A stretch of 38,243 bases of DNA, from the NCBI GenBank assembly GCA_022564995.1, contig JADFKK010000035.1, positions 1-38,243 on the forward strand. Direction: 5' to 3'. Positions within the stretch are counted from its first letter, which is position 1. Each line of letters begins with the position of its first letter. This document shows, in pieces, positions 15,348 through 23,640 of this stretch. The notes under the pieces are model-generated. The model made no database searches, had not been told where the DNA came from, and worked only from the letters and a program-made list of their open reading frames with translations. Both the position numbers and the translations under genes were made by a program. The stretch comes from Planctomycetota bacterium (GTDB lineage Bacteria > Planctomycetota > Planctomycetia > Pirellulales > JADFKK01).

Positions 15348-16751
15348 ATGAACAACACAACCAACCAATCCGCCTGTGTTGATTTTCGACGACTGGCGAT
15401 GTCGCGGCGTCATGCGCTATCGATCGGCGGGGCCGGCATGTTGGGGCTGAACATGCCGATGCTGCTGCGGGCGGCCGAGAAGAAAACCGGCCCGCCGGCG
15501 CAGGCCCGCAGCGTGATCTTTTTGTTCCAATTCGGCGGTCCCAGCCACATCGACATGTTCGACCGCAAGGACGATGCGCCGGACGACATCCGCGGGCCGC
15601 TCAAGCCGATTCCCTCGACGATTCCCGGCGTGTCGCTCTGCGAGCATCTGCCGAAAGTCGCGCAGATTATGAATCGCACGACGTTGATCCGCACGCTGCA
15701 TCACAAAAACAAAAACCACAACTCGGCCGCCTACGTGGCTCTGACCGGCAACAACCCGCCGACCGACGATCAGCGGCTGCGCGATTCGCTCGATTTGTTT
15801 CCCGCCTACGGCTCGGTGGTCGACCACCTGGCCCCGGGCGCCAAGGACATGCCGACGTTTGTGGCTTACCCGCACGTGATGCGCGACGGGTCGATCTCGC
15901 CGGGTCAGCACGCCAGCTTCCTCGGCAAGCGGCACGACCCGCTGTTTTTCTCGACCGACCCGAACGACAACAACTTCAAGCTGCCGGAGTTAAGCCTGCC
16001 TGCCGGCCTTTCGCCAGAGCGATTGCAAAGCCGGCGAGAGCTGCAGAAACTCATCGACCGGCAATCGAAGCTGCTCGATTATTCTGCGACCGCTCGCGGG
16101 CTAGACGAGTATTACGAAAAAACGCTTTCGATGCTGACCTCCGATAAAGTCCGCAAGGCATTCGACCTGTCGGCCGAGCCGGTCAAGGTTCGCGAGGCCT
16201 ACGGCCGGACGACGTATGGGCAAAGCTGTCTGCTGGCCCGGCGGCTGGTCGAGGCGGGTGTGAAGTTCATCAACGTCTATTTCTCCAGCTCCATCGGCGG
16301 CAAGAGCACAACCAGCGGCGGCTGGGACACGCACGGCTTCAACGACACACGGATGTTCAAGATCGTCGACAAGTATCACTTTCCAATCACCGAGCAGACG
16401 CTGCCGACGCTGCTGCTGGACCTCGAAGAGCGCGGGCTATTGGACGAAACGCTGGTCGTCTGGATGGGCGAATTCGGCCGCACGCCGAAAATCAACAAAA
16501 ACGCCAGCCGCGATCACTGGCCCGGCTGTTACACAGCGTTATTGGCCGGAGGCGGCGTCAAGGCCGGCTACGTCCACGGCAAGAGCGACCGCTACGCCAT
16601 GACCCCAGCCGCCGACCCGGTCTCTCCCGGCGACCTCGCCGCCACCATGTATTATCTTCTAGGCATCGACCCCGCCAGCGAAATCCGCGACAAGCAGAAT
16701 CGCCCGCTGGCGATTGCGGATGGCAAGCCGGTGATGGAGGTGATGGCGTAG
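15348..16751 (+). CDS. DUF1501 (sulfatase-fold) protein with Tat-type signal
   Basis: A 467-residue DUF1501 protein, a family related in fold to sulfatases/alkaline phosphatases. The N-terminus contains MSRRHALSIGGAGMLGLNM, a twin-arginine-type signal. Family features visible: FLFQFGGPSHIDMFDRK near residues 57-73, GGWDTHGFND, and the C-terminal VVWMGEFGRTPKIN ... GRDHW-like block (here SRDHWPGCYTALLAGGGVKAG). These supply the metal-site residues in the superfamily. It belongs with the DUF1549/1553 gene as the usual planctomycete exported pair; the biochemical activity of the pair is unproven. Confidence 0.9.
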   Translation: MNNTTNQSACVDFRRLAMSRRHALSIGGAGMLGLNMPMLLRAAEKKTGPPAQARSVIFLFQFGGPSHIDMFDRKDDAPDDIRGPLKPIPSTIPGVSLCEHLPKVAQIMNRTTLIRTLHHKNKNHNSAAYVALTGNNPPTDDQRLRDSLDLFPAYGSVVDHLAPGAKDMPTFVAYPHVMRDGSISPGQHASFLGKRHDPLFFSTDPNDNNFKLPELSLPAGLSPERLQSRRELQKLIDRQSKLLDYSATARGLDEYYEKTLSMLTSDKVRKAFDLSAEPVKVREAYGRTTYGQSCLLARRLVEAGVKFINVYFSSSIGGKSTTSGGWDTHGFNDTRMFKIVDKYHFPITEQTLPTLLLDLEERGLLDETLVVWMGEFGRTPKINKNASRDHWPGCYTALLAGGGVKAGYVHGKSDRYAMTPAADPVSPGDLAATMYYLLGIDPASEIRDKQNRPLAIADGKPVMEVMA

Positions 16752-16782
16752 GGAAAGGAGAACAGCAGAAAAGGCCTTCGTT

Positions 16783-17067
16783 ATGAGCCATAAAGCTTGG
16801 GAAGCAACATTAGCGGTTGTTCGCGGCGAATCCGCCGACGCTGTGAAGCAGCTTGGATGCCCGTTTTGCAACGGCGAGATGTCTGTGGTTTACACGTTTA
16901 CGGAAAAACGAAAGTCAGGTGGTCTAGGCATTACTTGTAGGAATCTAAAGTGTTTGGCGAACATTCGTATCACTGGAGTTAGCGTTGAACCGTCCTGGGT
17001 TGAAAACGCTGGAGATCGGATCATGACTGAACCCGAGAAAGAAAACAGTGAACGCGGGACAGCATAA
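16783..17067 (+). CDS. Small zinc-ribbon-like protein, function unknown
   Basis: A 94-residue protein starting at ATG 16783, 31 bp after the DUF1501 stop. It has two cysteine pairs, C26-PF-C29 and C52-RNLK-C57, which could bind zinc, with a short beta-rich stretch between (VVYTFTEKRKSGGLGI). The base composition and codon use are less GC-biased than the neighbours, suggesting separate acquisition together with the higBA genes downstream. No family is recognised. Confidence 0.5.
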   Translation: MSHKAWEATLAVVRGESADAVKQLGCPFCNGEMSVVYTFTEKRKSGGLGITCRNLKCLANIRITGVSVEPSWVENAGDRIMTEPEKENSERGTA

Positions 17068-17139
17068 AGGGGGCGGGTGTCGTTTCAGATCGGAAATCGA
17101 CTTCCATCTTCCTTTGTTCCACCCGCCGAATTAAGCCCG

Positions 17140-17201
17140 TTGACAACTCTTCGCAATATGCTAAGATTGATTCGTGGCTTGGTGTCACCAGTTTTCACGA
17201 A
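17140..17201 (+). promoter_or_regulatory. Promoter and candidate operator of higBA
   Basis: A perfect -35 TTGACA (17140-17145), a 16-bp spacer and an extended -10 TGC-TAAGAT (TAAGAT at 17162-17167). Directly downstream, over the expected start of transcription, lies a nested inverted repeat: TTCGTG (17171-17176), GGTGTCACC (17181-17189) and CACGAA (17196-17201). That is a plausible HigA operator. The HigB ATG is at 17212. Confidence 0.62.
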
Positions 17202-17211
17202 ATGATGCCGG

Positions 17212-17526
17212 ATGCGTGTGATCTCGCTCAAGCCACTGAGAGATTTTTGGGAAAGACACCCACCGGCGGAGAATCCGCTGAGGGCTTGGTACCGAATCGC
17301 GACGAAGGCCCACTGGGGAAACCTGAACGAGCTTCGGCAGGTGTACCCGAGCGCCGATCTGGTCAAGGGCGACGATTCGGCCAAGGGGAAGCTGGTCATC
17401 TTCAACATCAAGGGGAATGACTACCGCCTGGTCGCTCGCATTGTGTTTGAATGGGAATTCGTGCTCGTCATGAAAGTGATGACGCACGCTGAGTACTCGA
17501 AGGACAGATGGAAGGAGGAGATGTGA
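17212..17526 (+). CDS. higB: HigB-type mRNA interferase toxin
   Basis: A 104-residue RelE/HigB-fold toxin. The stretches LRAWYRIATKAHWGNLNELRQVYPSAD and LVIFNIKGNDYRLVARIVFEWEFVLVMKVMTHAEYSK are typical of the HigB family (basic, with the FNIKGNDYRLV strand and a terminal H-x-E-Y). It would cleave ribosome-associated mRNA. The gene precedes its antitoxin, the usual order for higBA. Its TGA overlaps the antitoxin ATG by one base. The first in-frame ATG is 17212; there is no strong ribosome-binding site. Confidence 0.88.
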   Translation: MRVISLKPLRDFWERHPPAENPLRAWYRIATKAHWGNLNELRQVYPSADLVKGDDSAKGKLVIFNIKGNDYRLVARIVFEWEFVLVMKVMTHAEYSKDRWKEEM

Positions 17527-17954
17527 TGTCTACTGCCAAGCTGGGCACGCACAGAGGGAGCAAGGACGATTACATGACGCTGATCGACGAGCATCCGCTG
17601 CGCACCATTCGCAACGACAGGGAGCTAGGCCGAGCGTGCAAGGTGCTCGACTCGCTGTTGGCCCGCGATAAGCTGTCGGGTTGGGAGGAAGCGTATGTCG
17701 ACGCGCTGGCGGTTTTCATTGAGAAGTACGAAGCCGAACACCATGCGATCGAGCCGCCGGCGGACTGTGAACTGCTGCGCGAGTTGATCGCTGCCAAGGG
17801 CGTTTCGCAGGTCGAGGTGGCCCGAAACACGGGCATGGTCGAATCGACGATCTCCGCCGTGCTGGCCGGAACTCGCACCTTGAACCGCGACCACATCGGC
17901 CGACTGTCGAAGTATTTTGGCGTGTCGCCGGAGGTGTTTTCGTTCGACGGTTGA
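17526..17954 (+). CDS. higA: HigA-type antitoxin with XRE helix-turn-helix
   Basis: A 142-residue antitoxin. The C-terminal third (about residues 84-140) is a Cro/C1-type helix-turn-helix: LLRELIAAKGVSQVEVARNTGMVESTISAVLAGTR and so on, as in HigA proteins, which bind HigB and the higBA operator. The N-terminal half is helical and probably binds the toxin. I chose ATG 17526-17528, which overlaps the toxin stop by one base and has GGAAGGAGGAG just upstream. The stop codon (17952-17954) is followed at once by a foldback repeat. Confidence 0.88.
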   Translation: MSTAKLGTHRGSKDDYMTLIDEHPLRTIRNDRELGRACKVLDSLLARDKLSGWEEAYVDALAVFIEKYEAEHHAIEPPADCELLRELIAAKGVSQVEVARNTGMVESTISAVLAGTRTLNRDHIGRLSKYFGVSPEVFSFDG

Positions 17955-18045
17955 GGAAAAAGGGGATAAGTCCAATTTTCTGCGGCCGGATCGAAGCAGC
18001 ACCACAATCGGCTATCGCAGAAAATTGGACTTATCCCCTTTTTCC
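17955..18045. repeat. Foldback element, 30-bp perfect arms (AAAAAGGGGAYARGT family, copy 1)
   Basis: Arms 17955-17984 and 18016-18045 match at all 30 positions with a 31-bp loop. Outer ends read GGAAAAAGGGGATAAGTCC. Related elements are at 32103-32179, 35983-36057 and 36149-36235. It starts at the base after the higA stop codon and could terminate that transcript, since the right arm ends CCCCTTTTT. Confidence 0.93.
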
Positions 18046-18054
18046 GGTCGGAGT

Positions 18055-18082
18055 TTGACGTTCGCGGACGACCGGCTACAAT
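18055..18082 (+). promoter_or_regulatory. Sigma70-type promoter of the STN-repeat gene
   Basis: TTGACG (18055-18060), a 16-bp spacer and TACAAT (18077-18082). It starts 9 bp after the foldback element, so the element separates higA from this promoter. The ribosome-binding site GGGGAGAGG precedes the ATG at 18125. Confidence 0.62.
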
Positions 18083-18124
18083 GACCCGTAGAGGTTTCGG
18101 GGGCGAAACCAGGGGAGAGGTATC

Positions 18125-19339
18125 ATGTTCGGTTTAGCTTTTCGCTCGGTGGCGCGCCCACCGATTCTCGGGCTCGTTGCTGTCGTGTGGTTGGCAGGCT
18201 CCGCGTGCTTGCTGCCGGCCGCTGAGGAAAACTTGGCCGAGACCAAGATCTATCAAGCGCTGGGCGAGAAAACGAAGATCGAGTTTCGCAAGACGCCGCT
18301 GCAGGATGTCGTCGACCATTTGAGTGAATTTCACAAGATCAAGATTCAGCTCGATAAGACGATGCTGGAGGAGGTCGGAATCGGCGCCGATACGCCGGTC
18401 ACCAAGCGTCTGAACAACGTCTCGCTCCGCGCGGCCTTGCGGTTGATGCTCCGTGATTTGGAATTGACCTATGTGATCGACGATGAAGTCCTGTTGATCA
18501 CGACGCCCGAAGAGGCGGAAACTCGAAGCACGACGAAATTCTATCCGGTTGCCGATCTGGTCGACAGCGATCCCGAGACTGCGTACAGCCCCGACAGCGC
18601 CGACTTCGATCCGCTGATTGAACTCATCACGGCAATCATCGCGCCCGATAGCTGGGAAGACGCCGGCGGGGGGGGCGCCGTGAGTGCATTCGCCAAGGCC
18701 GGCGCCTTGGTCGTTTCGCAAACGCACGAGGTTCACGAGCAGATCGGGCAATTGTTGGCCGCGCTGCGGCGGCTGCGACCCGCCCCGGCCGACCTGAAAG
18801 CGAATCGCGTTGACCGGGCGCAGCGCGACAAGCAGGAGATCGTCCGCGTCTATCGCGTCAGCAATGTCAAGGGTCTTACCTACCGAACCGTTACCGCAGT
18901 CAAAGGCAGCGTCAAGGACAACGCCAAAGGCAGCGTCAAAGACCGTGTTAAAGACAACGCCCGGGCCGGAGAGAAAACGCTGTCGCCCGATTATGCCGCC
19001 GCCAAGCGATCGGCCGATGGATTGGCCACGTTGATTAAGAAAGCCGTGGCGCCGAAAAGTTGGACCGAGCAGCATGTCATTCGAGTGATTCCCGGCACGC
19101 TGGTGATTCGCCAGTCGCGGCGTGTGCAGCGAGAAATCAATCGGCTCTTAAAAAAAATGGATCTGCTCGACGGCGCAACGACGCTTTCGCCCGTGGCCGC
19201 CATGCCGGCGCGGTCTGAATTGCCGATCTCGATTCGCCTGGGAGAAAACGCCGCGGAGGCAAGAATTCTCAACATTGGTCGAAAAAACCGAGATCGATTT
19301 ACTCGAAACCCCGCTGCGCGATTTCGCGGATTTCATTAG
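18125..19339 (+). CDS. STN-domain repeat protein, N-terminal half (cut by frameshift)
   Basis: An exported protein of a planctomycete STN-domain family. Signal peptide about 1-34 (cleavage near LPAAEEN), then an STN-like domain (about 40-135: YQALGEKTKIEFRKTPLQDVV ... VSLRAALRLMLRDLELTYVIDDEVLLITTPEEA), which resembles the short N-terminal domain of secretins and TonB receptors. Two related units follow, each ending in a hydrophobic LVVSQT or LVIRQS strand and an RxV/QREIxxLL helix (about 140-225 and 245-365). A small KGSVKD tandem (about 260-280) sits in between. Alignment to the paralogue at 20443 shows that the frame departs after EAARI-like EARI (near 19266-19277), where two bases are missing, and the last 25 residues are out of frame. 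The continuation lies in the 19275 frame. Confidence 0.75.
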   Translation: MFGLAFRSVARPPILGLVAVVWLAGSACLLPAAEENLAETKIYQALGEKTKIEFRKTPLQDVVDHLSEFHKIKIQLDKTMLEEVGIGADTPVTKRLNNVSLRAALRLMLRDLELTYVIDDEVLLITTPEEAETRSTTKFYPVADLVDSDPETAYSPDSADFDPLIELITAIIAPDSWEDAGGGGAVSAFAKAGALVVSQTHEVHEQIGQLLAALRRLRPAPADLKANRVDRAQRDKQEIVRVYRVSNVKGLTYRTVTAVKGSVKDNAKGSVKDRVKDNARAGEKTLSPDYAAAKRSADGLATLIKKAVAPKSWTEQHVIRVIPGTLVIRQSRRVQREINRLLKKMDLLDGATTLSPVAAMPARSELPISIRLGENAAEARILNIGRKNRDRFTRNPAARFRGFH

Positions 19340-20363
19340 AAAGAAACACCAGATCGAAGTCGAGTTGGATCGGAATGTGCTTGATGAAGAGGGCATCGGC
19401 GGCGACACTCTGCTGACCAGAAATCTCAAGGGCCTCTCGCTCCGCTCGGTCCTGCGGCTGGTGCTTCGCGATCTGGAATTGACGTTCATCATTCGCGACG
19501 AAGTGTTGCTGATCACGACGCCAGATGAAGCCAACACGCAACTCGCCACGCGGCTCTATCCTGCCAAAGATTTGGTGGCGCTCGCCGATGACACCTGGGA
19601 TTCCGGCGACGTCGACGTTGACGCCGACCCACTCATCGACGTTATTCAATCGGCGGTCGCGCCGGACAGTTGGGATCAGGCGGGCGGGATGGGGGTCATC
19701 GATTTCTTCGAGCCATCCGCCGCGCTCGTGGTCTCGCAGACTGAGGACGTGCATCGGCAGATTGCCCGCCTGCTGCAAAAGCTGCGGGCCGTGCGAGAGT
19801 CCCAATTCAAGGCCGACAAGAATGCCAAGCGGGCTGCCACGGATGAACCGCAATTACGCGTCTACCGCGTGTCTGTTGGAATCGATCCAACCGTGCCATC
19901 GGCCAAGACGCAACCCGCGGCGAAAAAAGTCGGGGCCGCTTGGCCGATCGCCCGAAACGTGCTGGCTCAGATCGGCGGATTTCAGGGCGTAGGACGCGGC
20001 TTGGTCGGCGGCGGCGGTTTCGGCGGTGGCGGAGTCGGTTTTGATTTCCTAAATGACCCGCGGCGAGCGGCGCTCTTCAATCTGGCGGCGCTGCCCGATG
20101 ACGGATCGGCCGAGCGGGTCATGCAGGATCTGGTGTCGCTGATCCAAGGCAGCATCGAGCCGCAAAGCTGGAACGGCGATGAGGACGCGGCCATCTACAC
20201 GATCACCGGCTGTATTGTCGTGCGGCACACGGCGAAGGTCCAACGTCGCGTCGCCGCCCTGCTCTCACAGACCGGCCTGCTGGTGCCCAAACCAGGTCCG
20301 CCCATCGTGGGCGGCGGCATGGGCGGCGGCGGCCCCGGATTTGGCGGCGGCGGCGGTTTCTAG
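19275..20363 (+). CDS. STN-domain repeat protein, C-terminal half (cut by frameshift)
   Basis: This frame carries the second half of the protein begun at 18125. It contains a second STN-like domain (about 1-95: EKTEIDLLETPLRDFADFI ... LSLRSVLRLVLRDLELTFIIRDEVLLITTPDEA), two more repeat units (about 95-180 and 195-335, the last with SLIQGSIEPQSWNGDEDA and GCIVVRHTAKVQRRV) and a Gly-rich tail ending GGGGGF. The only start available is a TTG at 19275, with a GGAGG 15 bases away, so efficient independent translation is doubtful; the protein would lack an export signal. Possibly a pseudogene half, a re-initiating product, or an assembly error. Comparison with 20443-22584 supports the single-gene interpretation. 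Confidence 0.68.
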   Translation: MVEKTEIDLLETPLRDFADFIRKKHQIEVELDRNVLDEEGIGGDTLLTRNLKGLSLRSVLRLVLRDLELTFIIRDEVLLITTPDEANTQLATRLYPAKDLVALADDTWDSGDVDVDADPLIDVIQSAVAPDSWDQAGGMGVIDFFEPSAALVVSQTEDVHRQIARLLQKLRAVRESQFKADKNAKRAATDEPQLRVYRVSVGIDPTVPSAKTQPAAKKVGAAWPIARNVLAQIGGFQGVGRGLVGGGGFGGGGVGFDFLNDPRRAALFNLAALPDDGSAERVMQDLVSLIQGSIEPQSWNGDEDAAIYTITGCIVVRHTAKVQRRVAALLSQTGLLVPKPGPPIVGGGMGGGGPGFGGGGGF

Positions 20364-20442
20364 ACCATAGTCGTTGTTCGCTCCGCGAACGAAACGTCGG
20401 GTCCGCCACACGAGTTAATCGCAAAGCACGGGAGCCGTAAGC

Positions 20443-22584
20443 ATGTACCTGCTGAAACCCCGTTCCAGAGGGCAACCCGCCTGTCGCCGGCTGCTGTCGA
20501 CCCTCATCGCGGCGGTGCTGTCGATCGGCGCAGCTACTGTTTCGCTGGCCGACGATGAGAATTCGGCCGAGGCAAGAATCTATAAGGCGCTGGGCGAGAA
20601 GACGAAAATTGATTTTCGCGAAAATCCATTGCAGGAAATCGCCGATTATCTGAGTGACTTGCACAAGATTGAGATTCAGCTCGACAAGCTGGTTTTGGAG
20701 GAAGCGGGACTCGGCGCGGATACGCTGATCACCAGGCACTTGCATAATCTTTCGCTCCGCGCGACCTTGCGATTGATGCTCCGCGATTTGGATTTGACCT
20801 TCGTGGTCGACGAAGAAGTCCTGCTGATCACGACGCCTGATGAGGCAAGCTCCCGACTCACGACAAAGCTCTACCCGGTCGCCGATCTGGTCGACAAAAC
20901 CCCCGAGACTCCCTACAGCTCCGACGATGCCGATTTCGATCCGCTGATTGATGTTATCAAAAGGTTCGCCGCGCCGGCCGATTGGAGTGAGCAGTTGGGC
21001 GGTTTAAGCGGATTCGCCAAATCCGGTGTCTTGGTCGTTGCGGAGACTCCTGACCGTCAAGAGCAAGTCGGACTGATGTTGGCTGCGCTGCGACGGCTGC
21101 GTGCCGCGCGGAACGACCTGAAAACGCGTCGCGGTCCTAAGGCGGAGCACGACAAAGAAGAGATCGTGCGCGTCTATCGGGTAAGCAACGTCAAGGGGCT
21201 TATGCCCGTGGTAAAAGACACCGTGGCCAAAGGCAATGCCGAGGTCGTGCATTGGTTTCCGCCCGATTACTCTGCCGCCAAGCGATCGGCCAAGGAGTTG
21301 TCCGATTTGATTAAGAAGGCCGTTGCGCCGAAAAGTTGGACTGAGCAACACGTCATCCGGACATTTCCCGGCACGCTGGTGATTCGGCAATCGCGGCAGG
21401 TACATCGCGAAATCCATCGACTTTTGAAAGGGATGGATCTGCTCGGCGGCGCAATAACGCTCTCGCCCGTGACCGACGCTATGCCGGATCGCTCTGGTTT
21501 GCCGACATCGATTTACCTGAGAGAAAACGCCGCGGAGGCAAGAATCCGCAAAGCGCTCGGCGAGAAAACCGAAATCGAGTTGCTCGAAACATCGCTTTTC
21601 GATTTCGTGAAGTTAGTAGAAGAAAAACACAAGATCGAAATCGAGTTGGATGGGATTTATCTTGAGGAAGCGGGCGTCGGCGGCGATATTCTGCTGACCA
21701 AGAGTCTCAAGGATGTCTCGCTCCGCTCGGCCCTGCGGCTGGTGCTTCGCGACCTGGATTTGACCTTCGTCATTCGCGACGAAGTGTTGTTGATCACGAC
21801 GCCCGATGAAGCCAACTCGATGCTCGTCACGAAATTTTATCCCGTCATGGATCTGATCACCGGCGGTGATGACCCACTGGGCGGCGGGGAATTGGATTTC
21901 GACCCGCTCATTGAGCTCATCGAAGCGACCGTCGCTCCGGAATTTTGGGGCGAAAGTGGCGGGCCTGAACCGATCGGTTTTCTTGAGCCCCGTGGTACGC
22001 TGATTGTGTCGCAGACCGAAGAGGTTCACGAGCAGATCACCCGCCTGCTGCAAAAGCTGCGACGGCTGCGCGATTCCCAAATCAAGAGCCAGAAGCACGC
22101 CAAGCAGGATGACGCAGCAACAATGGTTTTGCAGGCGTACCGAGTGGCCGTCGAGGTCAATTCGATCGCAGCGGCGACGACCCTGGGCGGGAGAGTTCCA
22201 AGGACTGTGGGTGCCGATTTTATATGCGGCACATGTTTGGCCGCGGGTTACCGAGGAGGTGACATGACAGAGCGACAAATGGCTTTGAACAACCTCGCCT
22301 TTCTCCCCAACCAGGCCGCGGCCGGTCGGGCGATGCAGGATCTGGTGTCGCTGATCCAAGACAGCATCGAGCCGAAAAGCTGGAGCGGCGACGAGGACGC
22401 GGCAATCTACACGATCGATGGCCGTCTCGTCGTGCGGCACACGGTCCAGGTGCAACAACGCATCGCCGCCCTGCTCTCACAAACCGGGCTGCTGCTGCCG
22501 CCCGTCCGCAAGCCGCCGCGCCGTGGCAAGGGCGGTGGTGGTGACAGCGGTGGAGGCGGCGGCATAGGCGGCGGGATGTTCTAG
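20443..22584 (+). CDS. Intact STN-domain repeat protein, tandem paralogue
   Basis: A 713-residue exported protein, intact counterpart of the split copy just upstream. Signal peptide about 1-36, STN-like domain 1 (about 43-135), two repeat units (about 140-225, 240-345), STN-like domain 2 (about 358-450), two further units (about 452-540 and 555-690) and a Lys/Gly-rich tail (GGGGDSGGGGGIGGGMF). Units share a pattern: a PVxDLV or VYRV strand, a DPLIxLI helix, APxSW, an LVVSQT/LVIRQS strand and a RLLxxL helix, like the ring-building domains of secretins. No secretin barrel domain is present. Possible roles are envelope scaffolding or a periplasmic partner of a secretin; none is shown. Start ATG 20443 has GGGAG 8 bases upstream. 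Confidence 0.82.
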   Translation: MYLLKPRSRGQPACRRLLSTLIAAVLSIGAATVSLADDENSAEARIYKALGEKTKIDFRENPLQEIADYLSDLHKIEIQLDKLVLEEAGLGADTLITRHLHNLSLRATLRLMLRDLDLTFVVDEEVLLITTPDEASSRLTTKLYPVADLVDKTPETPYSSDDADFDPLIDVIKRFAAPADWSEQLGGLSGFAKSGVLVVAETPDRQEQVGLMLAALRRLRAARNDLKTRRGPKAEHDKEEIVRVYRVSNVKGLMPVVKDTVAKGNAEVVHWFPPDYSAAKRSAKELSDLIKKAVAPKSWTEQHVIRTFPGTLVIRQSRQVHREIHRLLKGMDLLGGAITLSPVTDAMPDRSGLPTSIYLRENAAEARIRKALGEKTEIELLETSLFDFVKLVEEKHKIEIELDGIYLEEAGVGGDILLTKSLKDVSLRSALRLVLRDLDLTFVIRDEVLLITTPDEANSMLVTKFYPVMDLITGGDDPLGGGELDFDPLIELIEATVAPEFWGESGGPEPIGFLEPRGTLIVSQTEEVHEQITRLLQKLRRLRDSQIKSQKHAKQDDAATMVLQAYRVAVEVNSIAAATTLGGRVPRTVGADFICGTCLAAGYRGGDMTERQMALNNLAFLPNQAAAGRAMQDLVSLIQDSIEPKSWSGDEDAAIYTIDGRLVVRHTVQVQQRIAALLSQTGLLLPPVRKPPRRGKGGGGDSGGGGGIGGGMF

Positions 22585-22646
22585 TTGCCATGCCGGAGTG
22601 GCTGTTTCTTCCTTTGCTGCTCGCGAACGAAAACGGCACGTTCTTT

Positions 22647-22730
22647 CGTTTAACGGCAAGCCGCAGGCGCCTGTGTTTCTGAGCCAATTGTCCGGTCAAA
22701 ACACAGTCGCCTGCGGCTTGCCGTTAAACG
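22647..22730. repeat. Foldback element with 32-bp arms
   Basis: Arms 22647-22678 and 22699-22730 match in inverted orientation at 31 of 32 positions, with a 20-bp loop. The core of each arm is CGTTTAACGGCAAGCCGCAG. It lies 62 bp after the STN-repeat gene stop and could end that transcript. Confidence 0.9.
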
Positions 22731-22762
22731 AGTCACTCTCGGCCGTGCAGCGAGAAGGCTAC

Positions 22763-22791
22763 TTGTGCGATCTCGCCCAGCTTGGTATAGT
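22763..22791 (+). promoter_or_regulatory. Candidate promoter of the ImmA/IrrE-like gene
   Basis: TTGTGC (22763-22768), 17-bp spacer, TATAGT (22786-22791) with an extended TGG upstream of the -10. The ATG of the gene is at 22824. The -35 match is only moderate. Confidence 0.4.
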
Positions 22792-22823
22792 GTACAAAAT
22801 AACACTTATCGAGGGCTGGCAAT

Positions 22824-23570
22824 ATGCTACCGGAAATCGCGCCAGAAGAACTGTCTACCACGCTGGACGAGGTCGCGCTCGACGCGCTGGTCGACTCCGG
22901 CACCAGCGGCCCGCCGGTCAATGCGTTCGCGGCGGCCAGCGCGTTGGGGTTGATTGTGGCCTGGGATGATCGACAATCGTCGCGGGCGAGATTTGTGCGG
23001 CTGGCCAAGCACGGTGGGGCGGACGCGGCGAGCGGTTCGATCATGTTGCGTCACGATCCGCGGGCCGAGCGGCGGCAATGGGCCGTGGCGCACGAGATCG
23101 GCGAGCATCTGGCACAGCGGGTGTTCGCGATGTTGGGCGTTTCCGCCAGCGCGGCTCCGCCGAACGCTCGCGAGCAGGTGGCCAATCTGCTGGCCGCGCG
23201 GCTGCTGTTGCCGACGCCCTGGTTTGCCGAAGATGGTGAGCGTTTCGCCTGGGATCTGCTGCAATTGAAACAGCGCTACACGTCGGCCAGTCACGAACTG
23301 ATCGCGCGGCGAATGCTCGACATGCCGCCGCCGGTGATCGTGAGCATCTTCGACCACGACCGGCTGACGTTTCGGCGGAGCAACCTGCCGGGTCGGGCGC
23401 CAGCGATTTCCGACGCGGAAGCCGAGTGTCGTGGCGCGGCCCACAGCAGCGGCAAATCCGTCAGCGGTGAGATGGGTCTGGAGACAATTCAGGCCTGGCC
23501 GGTGCATGAGCCCGACTGGAAACGCGAGATTCTGCGGACCACCGCCGAAGCGTCTTGCGTCGCCTGGTAG
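22824..23570 (+). CDS. ImmA/IrrE-like protein with atypical HExxEH motif
   Basis: A 248-residue protein of the ImmA/IrrE (DUF955) type. Members are zinc proteases that cleave phage or stress repressors. The core is RQWAVAHEIGEHLAQRVF followed by REQVANLLAARLLLP, the usual helix carrying the third ligand. Instead of HExxH the sequence reads H90-E91-I-G-E94-H95, so the second histidine is one residue later than in the classical motif; this may define a variant subgroup or an inactive form. The C-terminal 80 residues are not recognised. There is no adjacent helix-turn-helix repressor gene of the ImmR kind. Start ATG 22824, with candidate promoter just upstream. Confidence 0.78.
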   Translation: MLPEIAPEELSTTLDEVALDALVDSGTSGPPVNAFAAASALGLIVAWDDRQSSRARFVRLAKHGGADAASGSIMLRHDPRAERRQWAVAHEIGEHLAQRVFAMLGVSASAAPPNAREQVANLLAARLLLPTPWFAEDGERFAWDLLQLKQRYTSASHELIARRMLDMPPPVIVSIFDHDRLTFRRSNLPGRAPAISDAEAECRGAAHSSGKSVSGEMGLETIQAWPVHEPDWKREILRTTAEASCVAW

Positions 23571-23640
23571 CGGGCGGCAAATGCTTCGTCGCATCGTGGC
23601 GAAGTTCGACAACGTCAAAGGCGTTGGGGGACTAGGATCT

